From the NCBI GenBank assembly GCA_963788975.1, contig CAWBIJ010000004.1, forward strand, positions 1,488,001 through 1,552,000: a DNA stretch of 64,000 bases. Reading direction: 5' to 3'. Shown in pieces: positions 8,013 through 17,800 of this stretch. The stretch comes from VRUE01 sp963788975. Its GTDB lineage: Bacteria > Actinomycetota > Thermoleophilia > Solirubrobacterales > 70-9. The translations under genes were made by a program, and so were the position numbers. Under the pieces are notes generated by a model, which worked only from the letters and a program-made list of their open reading frames with translations, did not search any database and was not told the origin of the DNA. Within the stretch, counting starts at the first letter, position 1. The number at the start of each line of letters is the position of its first letter.

Positions 8013-8831
8013 GTGAGGGCGAAGGCGATCTACCTCGCCAAGGCGCTGGCGCGGCGGCTCGTCTGGGCTCCCACGGACCTCTGGCGGCGCCTGCGCCGAC
8101 GCGGCGAGCTCGTCCCCCCGCGGGCGCTCTCCTTCGTCGGCGGCGGCGACTTCGAGCAGACCGGCCGCGAGTTCCTCGGCCACTTCGCCGAGCTCGGCGG
8201 CCTGCGCCCCGACGACGACGTGCTCGACGTCGGCTGCGGCATCGGCCGCATGGCGATTCCGCTGACCGAGTCCCTGCGGGGCGGCTCCTACGCCGGCTTC
8301 GACGTCGGCCGGGAGATGGTGCGCTGGTGCAGCCGCCACATCACCCCCCTTCACCCCGAGTTCGAGTTCACCTGGGCGCCCGTCTACAACAGCAAGTACA
8401 ACCCGTTCGGCGACCTTTCCGCGGCCGAGTTCCGCTTCCCCTATCCGGACGCTTCCTTCGACTTCGCCTTCGCCACCTCGCTCTTCACCCACCTCGTCCA
8501 CGACGAGGCCCTGCACTACCTGGAGGAGACCGCGCGGGTGCTGCGGCCGGGGGGAACCTGCTTCCTCACCTTCTTCCTGCTCAGCGCCGAGGCGGAGCGC
8601 GAGATGGAGGCCGGGCGGGCGGTGTTCCGCTTCGAGCACGAGATCGACGGCGCCGTCACCACCGACCTGCGCGTGCCGGAGGAGGCGGTCGCCTACCGCC
8701 TCGAAGAGGCGCGGGCGATGCTCGCGCGCGCCGGCCTCGAGATTCGCGAGCCGATCCACTTCGGCGGCTGGGCCAACGCCCAGGACGCGCCGACGCTGCA
8801 GGACGTCATCGTCGCCAAGCGACGCGGCTGA
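8013..8831 (+). CDS. SAM-dependent methyltransferase
   Basis: Class I methyltransferase (272 aa). SAM motif I is VLDVGCGIGRMAIPLTE near residue 70, followed by YAGFDVGREMVRWC (motif II), FDFAFATSLFTHLV and the post-motif ARVLRPGGTCFLTFF. I chose GTG at 8013 (VRAKAIYLAKALARR) because an earlier ATG at 7914 would overlap the divergent methyltransferase gene. The substrate is unknown; in a polysaccharide locus, O-methylation of a sugar residue is plausible but is inference. It is convergent with the next glycosyltransferase, with 7 bp between. Confidence 0.8.
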   Translation: MRAKAIYLAKALARRLVWAPTDLWRRLRRRGELVPPRALSFVGGGDFEQTGREFLGHFAELGGLRPDDDVLDVGCGIGRMAIPLTESLRGGSYAGFDVGREMVRWCSRHITPLHPEFEFTWAPVYNSKYNPFGDLSAAEFRFPYPDASFDFAFATSLFTHLVHDEALHYLEETARVLRPGGTCFLTFFLLSAEAEREMEAGRAVFRFEHEIDGAVTTDLRVPEEAVAYRLEEARAMLARAGLEIREPIHFGGWANAQDAPTLQDVIVAKRRG

Positions 8832-8838
8832 GCCCCCT

Positions 8839-9711
8839 TCAGCGGCTGAGAGCCGTCTTCGCCAGGCTGACGGCGAGCTTGGCGCCGATCCCGGCGTAGA
8901 CGGCGGCGTTGACCAGGGGGTTGCGCTCCTCCGCCTCGAAACGGCGGTAGAAACGGCCCATGCCGCGGTGGAAGGCGATCTCCTGCTTCGCTGCCCGGCG
9001 CTGGCCGCTGGAGGCTCCCTTGACGTGCAGGGCGACGCCGGCTGGCTCGTAGAAGACCTTCCAGCCCGCCTGCCAGAAGCGCCGGCACCAGTCGAGGTCC
9101 TCCATGTAGAGCCAGTAGCCCTCGTCGAGGAGGCCGACTTCGCGCACGGCCTTGGCCCGGCAGAGCATGAAGGCGCCGTTGACGGCGTCGACCTCGCCCG
9201 CCTCGTCATCGCCCAGCTCGGTGGCCCTGTACTGGCTCAGGGCTGTCGGCGCGCCCTCACCGCGGCCGATCCCGGTGAAGTGCGCCAGAGCACCCAGCGG
9301 GGTAGGAAAGGAGCGCTTGCAGGCGTGGTCCAGCTCTCCCGACTCGGTCACCAGCTTCACCCCGACCATGCCGATCCGCTCGGTCGAGCGCAGGCGCGCC
9401 AGCGCGGCGTCCAGCGTGCCCGCGTAGACCTCGGTGTCGGGGTTGAGCAGGAGGACGGCACCGGCGCCGTCCTCGCGCAGAACCAGGTTGTTGGCAGCGG
9501 AGAAGCCGATGTTGTCGCGGCGCAGCAGCCGCACCTCGGGGAACTCACGCGCGACCATGTCCGGGGTCGAGTCGGGGCTGCCGCTGTCGACGACGGTGAC
9601 CCGCATCCCTCCCTGCGCCGGGTGCTCGCGCAGCGAGCGCAGGCAGCGGCGCAGCAGCTCTTCGGCGCCATGGCTGACGATGACGACCTCGAGGTCGGGA
9701 GCGCCCGTCAT
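8839..9711 (-). CDS. GT2 family glycosyltransferase
   Basis: A 290-aa GT2 enzyme with LEVVIVSHGAEELLRRCL, VTVVDSGSPDSTPDM, FSAANNLVLREDGAG, LLLNPDTEV (metal-binding region), VNGAFMLCRAKAV and YWLYMEDLDWCRRFWQAGW (ED catalytic motif). This arrangement is typical of the rhamnosyltransferase WbbL-like group that attaches rhamnose to a lipid-linked sugar. It is 8 bp downstream of the sugar transferase gene on the same strand and so probably acts right after priming. The C-terminus holds a weakly hydrophobic segment. Confidence 0.87.
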   Translation of the reverse strand: MTGAPDLEVVIVSHGAEELLRRCLRSLREHPAQGGMRVTVVDSGSPDSTPDMVAREFPEVRLLRRDNIGFSAANNLVLREDGAGAVLLLNPDTEVYAGTLDAALARLRSTERIGMVGVKLVTESGELDHACKRSFPTPLGALAHFTGIGRGEGAPTALSQYRATELGDDEAGEVDAVNGAFMLCRAKAVREVGLLDEGYWLYMEDLDWCRRFWQAGWKVFYEPAGVALHVKGASSGQRRAAKQEIAFHRGMGRFYRRFEAEERNPLVNAAVYAGIGAKLAVSLAKTALSR

Positions 9712-9719
9712 CGCGCCGC

Positions 9720-11216
9720 TCAGTACGCGCCGTCGCCGCGCACGATCGCGCGTGGCGTGCGCAGCAGGATCGCCAGGTCGCCGGCGACCGAGAGGTTGTC
9801 GAGGTAGTCGCGCTCCATCGCCAGCCGCTCCTCGAAGGTGAGGTCGCCCCGGCCGTAGACCTGCATCGGCCCGGTCAGCCCTGGCTTGATCTTGAGCCGG
9901 ATGCGCTGGCGCTCGTTGTAGAGGGCGACGACGGCCTCCTCCTCGGGGCGTGGCCCGACCAGGGACATGTCGCCGCGGAGCACGTTGATCAGCTGGGGAA
10001 ACTCGTCGAAGCTGGTGCGGCGCAGTAGGCGGCCGGCACGGGTGACGCGCGGGTCGTCGCGGATCTTGAAGGCGGGCTGGTCGAGTTCGGTCAGGTCGAC
10101 CACCTCGCCGAGCCGCTCCTCGGCGTCGACCACCATCGTGCGGAACTTCAGCACCGTGAACGTCTTCCCATCCTTACCGACGCGCCGCTGGCGGAAGAAG
10201 ACGGGGCCGCCGGAGTCGATCAGGATCAACAGTGAGGCGGCGACGATCAGGGGGGAAAGGAGCGCCAGCAGCATCCCCGAGACGACGAGGTCGAGAAGCC
10301 GCTTCATCGCCATCGTCGAGCGGGGCGGGTCGGAGAAGCGGAAGTCGAGCACCGGCAGCTCCGCCAGGCGGTTGAGCTCGATCCCCGGCCCGAGCAGGCC
10401 GTAGTGCTGGGGGAGGAAGGTGAGGCCGAGGCCGGCGGCCTTGCACTCCTCGATCAGCCGCTCCGCGGCCGGCTCGCTCATCTCCTCCTCGGTGACGACG
10501 ACGCGTTCGACCTGGTGCTCCTCGGCGACGCGGGAGATGTCCTCGATCGAACCGAGCCAAGGCAGCCCCTCCCCGCCGGCGCCGGTCTGCTCCGGGTGGA
10601 GGTAGCCAATAAGCCCCAGGCGGGCCTCGGGATGGGTGGCGAGCCGCCGGGCGATCACGTTCGCGGCCGCGGCGGGGCCGATCACCACGCCGATCGCGAC
10701 GCCGGTCAGGTGGTGCCAGAAGAAGCGCAGCACCGCGCGGGCGACGAAGGTCCCAACCAACCCCCCCACCCCGACCATGATCGCGCTGTTGGCGGAGAGC
10801 GGGCCGACTGGGCTCAGCGCCAGCAGGCCGTCGAGGGCGATAGTGCCGAGAGCGCTGGCGGAGATCAGCGCGGGCAGCTCGTCGAGCGTGCTGTGGCGGA
10901 TCCGGCGGTGGTCGTTGTCGTAGAGGCCGTGCAGCTTCAGCACCAGGATCCAAGCGGGGCTGAAGAGGACCGCCCAGAACAGGACCGCGACGTCGGTCGT
11001 CGCGGTCGCCGCGGTGGCCAGGCAGAGAGCCGCGAGGATCGCGATCCAGTCGCCGGTGGCGAGCAGGCGTCGCAGCAGCGCGCCGCGGCGCCGCGATCCG
11101 CTCGGCCCGGTGAGGCCGAGGCGCGTCGCCACCTCGGAGCTCGCCGGTGGGGCGGGGGAGGTGCCTGCCGGCGTGCCGGTCTCTTTCCTTGTGACCTCTT
11201 GGGCGTTCCTGGTCAT
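9720..11216 (-). CDS. Exopolysaccharide polyprenyl-phosphate sugar-1-phosphate transferase
   Basis: Integral-membrane priming enzyme that moves a sugar-1-phosphate from a nucleotide sugar to undecaprenyl phosphate. The 498-aa protein has four to five N-terminal TM segments (about residues 45-170), a Rossmann-like central region (VVIGPAAAANVIARRL), another TM helix, and the C-terminal catalytic domain with FFRQRRVGKDGKTFTVLKFR, RRTSFDEFPQLINVLRGDM, SLVGPRPEEE and KPGLTGPMQV. This is the WbaP/CpsE-type layout. It lies between the Wzy-like gene (7 bp upstream) and a GT2 (8 bp downstream), one operon. The first sugar transferred is unknown. Confidence 0.92.
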   Translation of the reverse strand: MTRNAQEVTRKETGTPAGTSPAPPASSEVATRLGLTGPSGSRRRGALLRRLLATGDWIAILAALCLATAATATTDVAVLFWAVLFSPAWILVLKLHGLYDNDHRRIRHSTLDELPALISASALGTIALDGLLALSPVGPLSANSAIMVGVGGLVGTFVARAVLRFFWHHLTGVAIGVVIGPAAAANVIARRLATHPEARLGLIGYLHPEQTGAGGEGLPWLGSIEDISRVAEEHQVERVVVTEEEMSEPAAERLIEECKAAGLGLTFLPQHYGLLGPGIELNRLAELPVLDFRFSDPPRSTMAMKRLLDLVVSGMLLALLSPLIVAASLLILIDSGGPVFFRQRRVGKDGKTFTVLKFRTMVVDAEERLGEVVDLTELDQPAFKIRDDPRVTRAGRLLRRTSFDEFPQLINVLRGDMSLVGPRPEEEAVVALYNERQRIRLKIKPGLTGPMQVYGRGDLTFEERLAMERDYLDNLSVAGDLAILLRTPRAIVRGDGAY

Positions 11217-11223
11217 CGTGCGT

Positions 11224-13236
11224 TCACCCGCAGTTCCAGCCTTCGTTCAAACAGTCCGCGCGCGGATTCAGCTCCCTGGCCCGGTCGAGGTCCGCCTGGG
11301 CGGCGGCTTCGTTGCCGGCTTCGTGCTCGACCCTGGAGCGCAGGTAGTAGAGCTGCCAGTTGTGGTCCTCACGCTCGATCGCGTTGGTGAAGTGAGTGGT
11401 CGCGGTCTCGTATTCGTCCTGTAGCTCGGCCAGGAGCCCGAGCTGGACGTACGGGGACGCCGCCCAGGGCTCGATCGAACGCGCCCTCTCCGCATGGTCG
11501 ATGGCGGATGCGATGTCGTTCTTGGCGGCGGCGCTCTGGCTGGCGTCGATCTCTCGATCGACGAGCAGCGGACCAATCAGCGCGATCGCCGCGATCCACC
11601 CGATCGCGATCCCAGCGGCGACGAAGCCGTAGCGCTGGCCCGCGGCTCCAGACCGCTCGCGCCTGGGGTCGAGGGCGAGCTGGCTGCACCTTGCGGCGAC
11701 GACGGCGCCGGCGGCGAGGAAGAAGATCGCCCCCAGGCCCGCGATCTCCCAGAACCAGTCGATGCCGGCGCCCACCGCGAAGGCGAACATCACCGCCAGC
11801 AGCGCCGCGTAGCGGTCGCGGTCCGGGCCGGCGGCGTTGCGCCAGGCGGCGAGGCCGAACCAGAGCAGGGATCCGACCAGGGCCAGCACCAGGATGCCGC
11901 CGAGGAGGCCGAGCTCGGCGAATGCCTCGAAGTACAGCGAGTGCGCGTCGTGCAGGGGCTGGTCGATCGAGCGATGCTCCTCCCAGGAGAACTCGTACGT
12001 GCCGGCGCCGTGGCCCAGCAGGGGCTTCTCGCCGAAAGCGTCGAGCGAGACCCGCCAGAAGTCGTGTCGGCCGGCGCTCGAGAGGTCCGAGAAATGCTGC
12101 TCGGGTTGTTGCGGGAACTGGACATCCGGGTCCGAGAACCGGTCCCAGGCACGCCCGCCGACCGCGATCGCCGCACCGACGGCGAGCAGCGCGGCGGCGA
12201 TGCCGAGACCGCGCAGCAGCGCTCGGTTGCGGGAGAGCTCGACGATCCGGCCGGTGCGGCTGCCGCCGCGCTGCTCCAGCCAGCGCAGTCCGGCGAAGAG
12301 GAGAAGCGACAGCGCGATTCCGCCGAGCAGGATCGCCAGCACCGTCGCGCCTTGGTCGACCGCCGCCTGGTTCGCAAGGTTGTCGGCGAGGCTGCGCCGC
12401 TCCTGCACCGCAAGCAGCGCCGGCAGCGCTCCCAGCGAGCCGATCGCCAGCGTGCCGAGCAGCCACAGCCTGTCGCGCGAGAGCGCCAGCAGGCAGCCCG
12501 TCGCCACGGCAAGCGCCAGCAGGCCGCCGCGCGAGTAGGTGAAGTAGAGCGCCAGCAGCAGGGCCGGCATCACGGCGACGGAGATCCAGCGCAACACCGC
12601 CGCGCTCGCCTGCCGGCTCATCCAGAGCAGCAGTGCCACCGCCATTGCGAACGCCACTCCGTTTGCGTTCCAGTAGCCCAGCGGGTAGCTCAGCCGGGGC
12701 CCGTTCCCGAGTCCGTCGCCGAACTCCAGCACATGCGGCAGCAGCCTGGTCCCCAGCGCCAAGAGCCCGATCAAGGCGAGAGAAATTGCCAGGCCTTCAG
12801 CGAAACGTTGGCGCCTTTCGCCGGTTTGGGCGATCAGGAACGCGGCAAGGAAGAGGCCGAGGTAGACCAGTGCCCGATCGGCCTCGATCACGCTCAGCTC
12901 GGCTGAGCCCGACCAGAAAGACGACATTGCGCAGAGGAAAGACAGCCCGCCGATCAGCCCAGCCGTCACGTAGAGCGGTCGCTCCAGCGTCGCTCGCGCG
13001 CCCAGTCCGAAGACCAGGAGCCCGATCACGACCAGCCACGTCACCAGCCCCGCTATATGCCGATCGCCCAGGTCAAACCCACCTCCTGCGATGGCCAAGC
13101 CGAGGAGGAGAGCGACCGGGGCAAGTAGCGCCGCCGTTTGGTCTAACCTTTCGCGCCATGCTCGGGAAGCGCCTCCGCCCCGCTCTGCCTGGCCGGCTTG
13201 TTCTTGGCTTGGTGTCTGTGCTTGCTCTGCTCGCAT
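11224..13236 (-). CDS. O-antigen ligase/Wzy-like membrane protein with C-terminal TPR region
   Basis: A polytopic membrane protein (670 aa if the first ATG is used) with about 12 hydrophobic helices. A periplasmic loop around residues 365-440 contains HDFWRVSLDAFGEKPLLGHGAGTYE and DAHSLYFEAFAELG, the Wzy_C/WaaL signature of O-antigen ligases and polymerases. The C-terminal 110 residues after the last helix look like TPR repeats (AKNDIASAIDHAERARSIEP, YETATTHFTNAI). It would polymerise or ligate the glycan outside the membrane. The start is uncertain: ATG at 13236 overlaps the divergent gene by 79 bp and its first 35 codons have poor third-position GC, so initiation may be nearer the first TM helix at about 13130. 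Confidence 0.82.
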   Translation of the reverse strand: MRAEQAQTPSQEQAGQAERGGGASRAWRERLDQTAALLAPVALLLGLAIAGGGFDLGDRHIAGLVTWLVVIGLLVFGLGARATLERPLYVTAGLIGGLSFLCAMSSFWSGSAELSVIEADRALVYLGLFLAAFLIAQTGERRQRFAEGLAISLALIGLLALGTRLLPHVLEFGDGLGNGPRLSYPLGYWNANGVAFAMAVALLLWMSRQASAAVLRWISVAVMPALLLALYFTYSRGGLLALAVATGCLLALSRDRLWLLGTLAIGSLGALPALLAVQERRSLADNLANQAAVDQGATVLAILLGGIALSLLLFAGLRWLEQRGGSRTGRIVELSRNRALLRGLGIAAALLAVGAAIAVGGRAWDRFSDPDVQFPQQPEQHFSDLSSAGRHDFWRVSLDAFGEKPLLGHGAGTYEFSWEEHRSIDQPLHDAHSLYFEAFAELGLLGGILVLALVGSLLWFGLAAWRNAAGPDRDRYAALLAVMFAFAVGAGIDWFWEIAGLGAIFFLAAGAVVAARCSQLALDPRRERSGAAGQRYGFVAAGIAIGWIAAIALIGPLLVDREIDASQSAAAKNDIASAIDHAERARSIEPWAASPYVQLGLLAELQDEYETATTHFTNAIEREDHNWQLYYLRSRVEHEAGNEAAAQADLDRARELNPRADCLNEGWNCG

Positions 13237-13700
13237 TGGTTCCAGTTCCCGCTGTGGCTCAGACTACGGATGCTTACGGAGTCCAATACGAGGACGCGCC
13301 GCCGATCGCGACCGGGGACAAGAAAACCGGATCGTCCGGCCCGGCCGACACGTCGACCACGGGTGACGGACAAGGCGCGCAGTCGGGTGCCGGCTCCGGC
13401 GGATCCAGTGGGGGCTCTTCGGGAGGTTCATCTTCGGGCGCGGGAGCGCCGGGCGGGGGCAAGAACGACACTGCGCAGGGTAGCCCAGGCTCCGGCTCGG
13501 GCAAGGGCCAGGCAGAGCCCTTGCAGCAGGGCGATCAGCCCGGCGCAGTCACGTCTACGGACGACGACGGCAGCTCCCCGCTGGTGCCGATTCTGCTTGC
13601 GGTCCTCGTGCTCGCGGCGATCTCCGTCGGCGCGGTAGTGCTGAACAAGCGTCGCCAGCGGACGGACTCCGGAACTTCCGTCTCGCCTGAGGCGAGCTAA
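13158..13700 (+). CDS. Small exported Gly/Ser-rich protein with C-terminal membrane anchor
   Basis: The 180-aa product has a signal peptide (LVLGLVSVLALLALVPVPAV, cleavage near AVAQ), a low-complexity Gly/Ser/Asp linker (residues about 60-130) and a C-terminal TM helix followed by a basic tail NKRRQR. It would be anchored with most of the chain outside. No known domain is recognised. TAACCT at 13144-13149 ends 8 nt before the ATG, suggesting a leaderless start. The gene diverges from the Wzy-like gene and is 22 bp before the glycosidase-like gene, so a role at the cell surface with the polysaccharide is likely but unproven. Confidence 0.7.
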   Translation: MLGKRLRPALPGRLVLGLVSVLALLALVPVPAVAQTTDAYGVQYEDAPPIATGDKKTGSSGPADTSTTGDGQGAQSGAGSGGSSGGSSGGSSSGAGAPGGGKNDTAQGSPGSGSGKGQAEPLQQGDQPGAVTSTDDDGSSPLVPILLAVLVLAAISVGAVVLNKRRQRTDSGTSVSPEAS

Positions 13701-13713
13701 CCCCTTCGGTTAG
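13697..13713 (+). other. Intergenic hairpin
   Basis: CTAACC (13697-13702) pairs with GGTTAG (13708-13713) across a 5-nt loop. It overlaps the stop codon of the anchor protein gene and lies 9 nt before the ATG of the glycosidase-like gene, with no T run. It could modulate translation of the second gene or stabilise the mRNA end. Confidence 0.35.
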
Positions 13714-13722
13714 GAGGGCGAG

Positions 13723-14856
13723 ATGCGACCGAGCGCGACCATACGTGCCTTTGCGGCAACCTCGATGGTCTTGGCCGTTGCCTTGATCGCGGCGCCGGCG
13801 GCGCCTGCCGTCCCGGCGAAGTTCTGGGGCGTCGTGCCGCAAGCGGCGCCGACGGCGGAACAGTTCCAGCGCCTCAAGCGAGGCGGTGTCGACAGCGTCC
13901 GAGTGCCGATCGTCTGGAGCTCGGTGCAATTGGCTCCTGGAGGCACGGCCGACTGGTCCGGGGTAGACACCCTGGTCAGGGGCGCGACGCAAGCCGGCAT
14001 AGAGGTCCTGCCGTTCGTCTACGGAGCGCCGTCCTGGGCCGTGCCCCACGCGGCCGTTCCGGGGACGGGCGGGGGCGCGACCGCGCCCCGGAACCTGCCG
14101 GTGCGGACAGGCGCCCAGCGCGCCTCGTGGCAGGCCTTCCTCCAGCTTGCCGTGGCCCGCTACGGGTCTAGCGGCAGCTTCTGGCTGGAGAACCCCACTG
14201 TGCCGAGGAGGCCGATCCGGACCTGGCAGATCTGGAACGAGCCGAACTTCAAGTACTTCGTCGTCAGGCCCAACCCGGCCGAGTACGGGAAGCTGGTCAA
14301 GATCTCCTACGCGGCTCTGCGCAGCGTCGATCCCGGCGCGAAGGTCGTCCTCGCGGGTCTCTTCTCGGAGCCGCGTGAGGCGCTCTTCAAACAGGCACCG
14401 CGCCAGGCCTACTTCGCCACCGAATTCCTCGAGCGGATGTACGAGTCGACTCCCGGCATCAAGTCGAGGTTCGTCGGCACCGCCCTCCACCCGTACACCC
14501 CCAACTACCAGGAGCTGGGGGAAGACATCGAAGAGTTCCGCGGCGTGATGAAAGAACACGGAGACGCCGGCAAGGGCCTCTGGATCACCGAGGTCAGCTG
14601 GAGCTCGCAGCCGCCCGCCCTCAACAACTCCTTCGCCAAGGGGCCGCGGGGTCAGGTCAAGCAACTCAAGGGCGCATTTGGCTTGTTCAGACGCTGGCAG
14701 GCGAAATGGCGACTGCAGCGGATCTACTGGTTCTCGGTCGACGACCAGCCAGGCAGCTGCAACTTCTGCGACGGCTCGGGCCTCTTCGCCTCCGGCTTCG
14801 TGCCCAAGCGCTCCTGGTTTGCCTACGTCGGCTTCGCCGGCGGCTCGCCTCGCTAG
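13723..14856 (+). CDS. Exported glycoside-hydrolase-like protein (clan A TIM barrel)
   Basis: A 377-aa secreted protein. Residues 1-27 form a signal peptide ending AAPAVPA. The mature part has the look of a clan GH-A barrel: FWGVVPQAAPTAEQFQRLKR, GGVDSVRVPIVWSS, then WQIWNEPNFK, whose Glu is the expected acid/base, and LWITEVSWSS, whose Glu would be the nucleophile. The C-terminus holds CNFCDGSGLF, a close Cys pair. Such proteins are common in actinobacterial polysaccharide loci. Substrate unknown; trimming of the locus's own glycan is an inference. A GAGG-like Shine-Dalgarno sequence is 8 nt before the ATG. Confidence 0.75.
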   Translation: MRPSATIRAFAATSMVLAVALIAAPAAPAVPAKFWGVVPQAAPTAEQFQRLKRGGVDSVRVPIVWSSVQLAPGGTADWSGVDTLVRGATQAGIEVLPFVYGAPSWAVPHAAVPGTGGGATAPRNLPVRTGAQRASWQAFLQLAVARYGSSGSFWLENPTVPRRPIRTWQIWNEPNFKYFVVRPNPAEYGKLVKISYAALRSVDPGAKVVLAGLFSEPREALFKQAPRQAYFATEFLERMYESTPGIKSRFVGTALHPYTPNYQELGEDIEEFRGVMKEHGDAGKGLWITEVSWSSQPPALNNSFAKGPRGQVKQLKGAFGLFRRWQAKWRLQRIYWFSVDDQPGSCNFCDGSGLFASGFVPKRSWFAYVGFAGGSPR

Positions 14857-14872
14857 GAGTAACATCGATGGG

Positions 14873-17800
14873 TTGGTCGACGACCCGAGAACAAGCGCGG
14901 CATCTGACCCGCTGGCGCCGTTCAGTCAGCCGGTAAGGCGCTGGTTCGAGGCGTCCTTCGAGGGGCCGACGCCCGCCCAGGCGGGCGGCTGGAAGGCGAT
15001 CTCCGGCGGCGCCAACGCACTGATCTGCGCCCCGACCGGCTCCGGCAAGACGCTTGCGGCCTTCCTCTGGGGGATCGACAAGCTTTCGCGGACTTCCGAC
15101 CGGGGCGATGGCGTGCGGATCGTGTATGTCTCGCCGCTGAAGGCGCTCTCCTACGACATCGAGCGCAACCTGCGCGCCCCGCTGCGGGGAATTGGCGCCG
15201 AGATCTCGGTTGGGCTGCGCACCGGCGACACCAGCCAGGCCGAACGCCGGGCGATGCGTAAAACGCCTCCCGACATCCTCATCACCACGCCGGAGTCCCT
15301 CTACCTGATCCTCTCCTCGGGGGCACGCGAGATCCTGGCTACTACCGAGGCGGTGATTGTCGACGAGATTCATGCGGTGGCCCAAAGTAAGCGGGGCTCT
15401 CACCTGGCCCTGACTCTTGAGCGGCTAGAGCATTTGGTTAGGGACCATGGTGGCGGCGTGGCGGGTCCTGTCGCTGCAGGGGAGGACCACGCCTCCCGGC
15501 CCGCGGGTCCTGTCGGCGCAGGGGACCCCCCACCCCTTCCGGTAGCTAAAGCTTCCTCAGGGGTGGGCCCCCCTACGCCGCCACCCGCGGGAGGGGCCCC
15601 TGGTCTTCAGCGGATTGGGCTGTCCGCGACGCAGCGGCCGTTGGAGAGGATCGCCAAGTTCTTGGTTGGGCCGAAACGCGAGTGCCAGATTGTGGATGCT
15701 GGGGTCGCTAAGGAGCTCGATCTGCAGATCGTGGTGCCGGTGGAGGACATGGCCGAACCTGGCGCTCCCGCGTTTCCCAATGAAGACGGGAATCCGACGG
15801 ACGGTGAGCCACTCGCTCATGTCAGGTCGATCTGGCCGGCGATCTATCCCGAGATCCTGAAGCTCGTTCAAGAACACACGTCAACCATCGTCTTCGTAAA
15901 CAACCGCCGCGCCGCAGAGCGAATAGCTAAGCGCTTGAACGAGCTAGCTGCAGATGAACCTCAGCGAGAGCTGCCAGCCACCGAGCACGCGGGCAATTCG
16001 TCTGCCGAAGACTCTGTGCCGGGGGGTGGCGCGGTAGGGGGGACCGCCCCTGAGGAAGCTTTAGCTACCGGAAGGGGCGGTGGGTCCCCTACGGCGACAG
16101 GACCCGCCGGCCCAGATGCCTTTGTTGAAATCGCCCGTGCACATCACGGGTCCCTATCTCACGAGGAGCGCACCTTGGTCGAGGAGCTCTTGAAGTCCGG
16201 CCAATTGCCCTGCCTGGTGGCCACGTCGTCGCTGGAGCTGGGAATCGACATGGGCGCCGTCGACCTGGTGATCCAGGTCGAGTCGCCGAAGTCGGTTAGC
16301 CGCGGCCTGCAGCGGGTCGGCAGGGCGGGCCACTCGCTGGGCGAGGTCTCGCGCGGCCGCGTCTTTCCCAAGTTCCGCGCCGACCTGCTCGAGTGTGCGG
16401 TGGTCGCAAAGCGGATGCGCGAAGGGGCGATCGAGGAGACGGTGATCCCCCAGAACCCACTCGACGTGCTCGCCCAGCACCTGGTCTCGATGGCCGCCCT
16501 CGACGAGTGGAACGTCGATGAGGCCGAGCGGCTCGTCACCGCGACCGAGCCCTTCCACGACCTCTCCCGCGAGCAGCTCGAGAACGTCCTCGACATGCTC
16601 GACGGCCGCTACCCGTCCGACCGCTTCGCCGAGCTGCGGCCGCGGATCGTCTGGGATCGCGCCGCCGGCACCATGCACGGCCGCAAAGGGGCACGCCAGC
16701 TCGTCGTCACCAACGCCGGCACGATCCCCGACCGCGGCCTCTACGGCGTCCACCTCCCGGACGGCCGCCGCGTAGGCGAGCTCGACGAGGAGATGGTCTA
16801 TGAGGCGCGCCCGGGTCAGACTTTCCTGCTCGGTGCGACCACCTGGCGGATCGAGGACATCACCCGCGACCGCGTGATCGTCACCCCGGCGCCCGGCGTG
16901 CCCGGCGCCGTCCCCTTTTGGAAGGGCGACGGGATCGGCCGCCCCGCCGAGCTCGGCCGCGCGATTGGCGCCTTCGCCCGCGAGGCCGTCTCCCGCGAGC
17001 CCAAGGAGCTGGCCGCCGAGTACGACCTCGACCGCCGCGCCGCCGAGAACCTGGTCGCCTACCTGCGTGAGCAGCAGACGGCGACCCGCGTCGTTCCCTC
17101 CGACGAGACGATCGTGGTCGAGCGCTTCCGCGACGAGATCGGCGACTGGCGCCTCTGTGTCCTCTCGCCTTACGGCGGCCGCGTCCACGCCGCCTGGGGC
17201 CTGGCCATGGCGCAGAAGATCCGCTCCGAGCGCGACCTCGAGGTCGACGCGATCTGGTCCGACGACGGCATCGTGATTCACCTGCCCGACGCCGACGAGC
17301 CGCCGGCCGCAGACCTGGTCCTGGTCGAGCCCGACGAGCTCGAGGACCTGGTCGTGCGCGAGCTCTCCGGCTCGGCCCTGTTCGGCTCCCACTTCCGCGA
17401 GAACGCCGCGCGCTCGCTCTTGATCCCGCGCGCCTACCCCGGCAAACGGACGCCGCTCTGGCAGCAGCGGCTGAAGTCGCAGAGCCTGCTCGAGGTGGCG
17501 CGGGATTTCCCCCGCTTCCCGGTCGTGCTCGAGACCTACCGCGAGGTCTTGCGCGACGTGCTTGACCTGCCCTCGCTGGCTGAGCTGCTGGCCAAGCTCC
17601 AATCGCGCCAACTGAGCCTGGTCGAGGTCGAGACGCCGACCGCCTCGCCCTTCGCCTCTTCGCTGCTCTTCGACTACGTGGCGACCTACATGTACGAGGG
17701 GGACACGCCCAATGCCGAGCGCCGCGCCGCCGCCCTCGCCCTCGACCGCGACCTGCTGCGCGAGCTGCTCGGCCAGGAGGAGCTGCGCGAGCTGCTCGAC

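Noticed and set aside
11494..12906. Long plus-strand frame opposite the Wzy-like gene
   Set aside because: The product is an Arg/Gln-rich low-complexity chain, while the minus frame encodes clear TM helices and the ligase signature.
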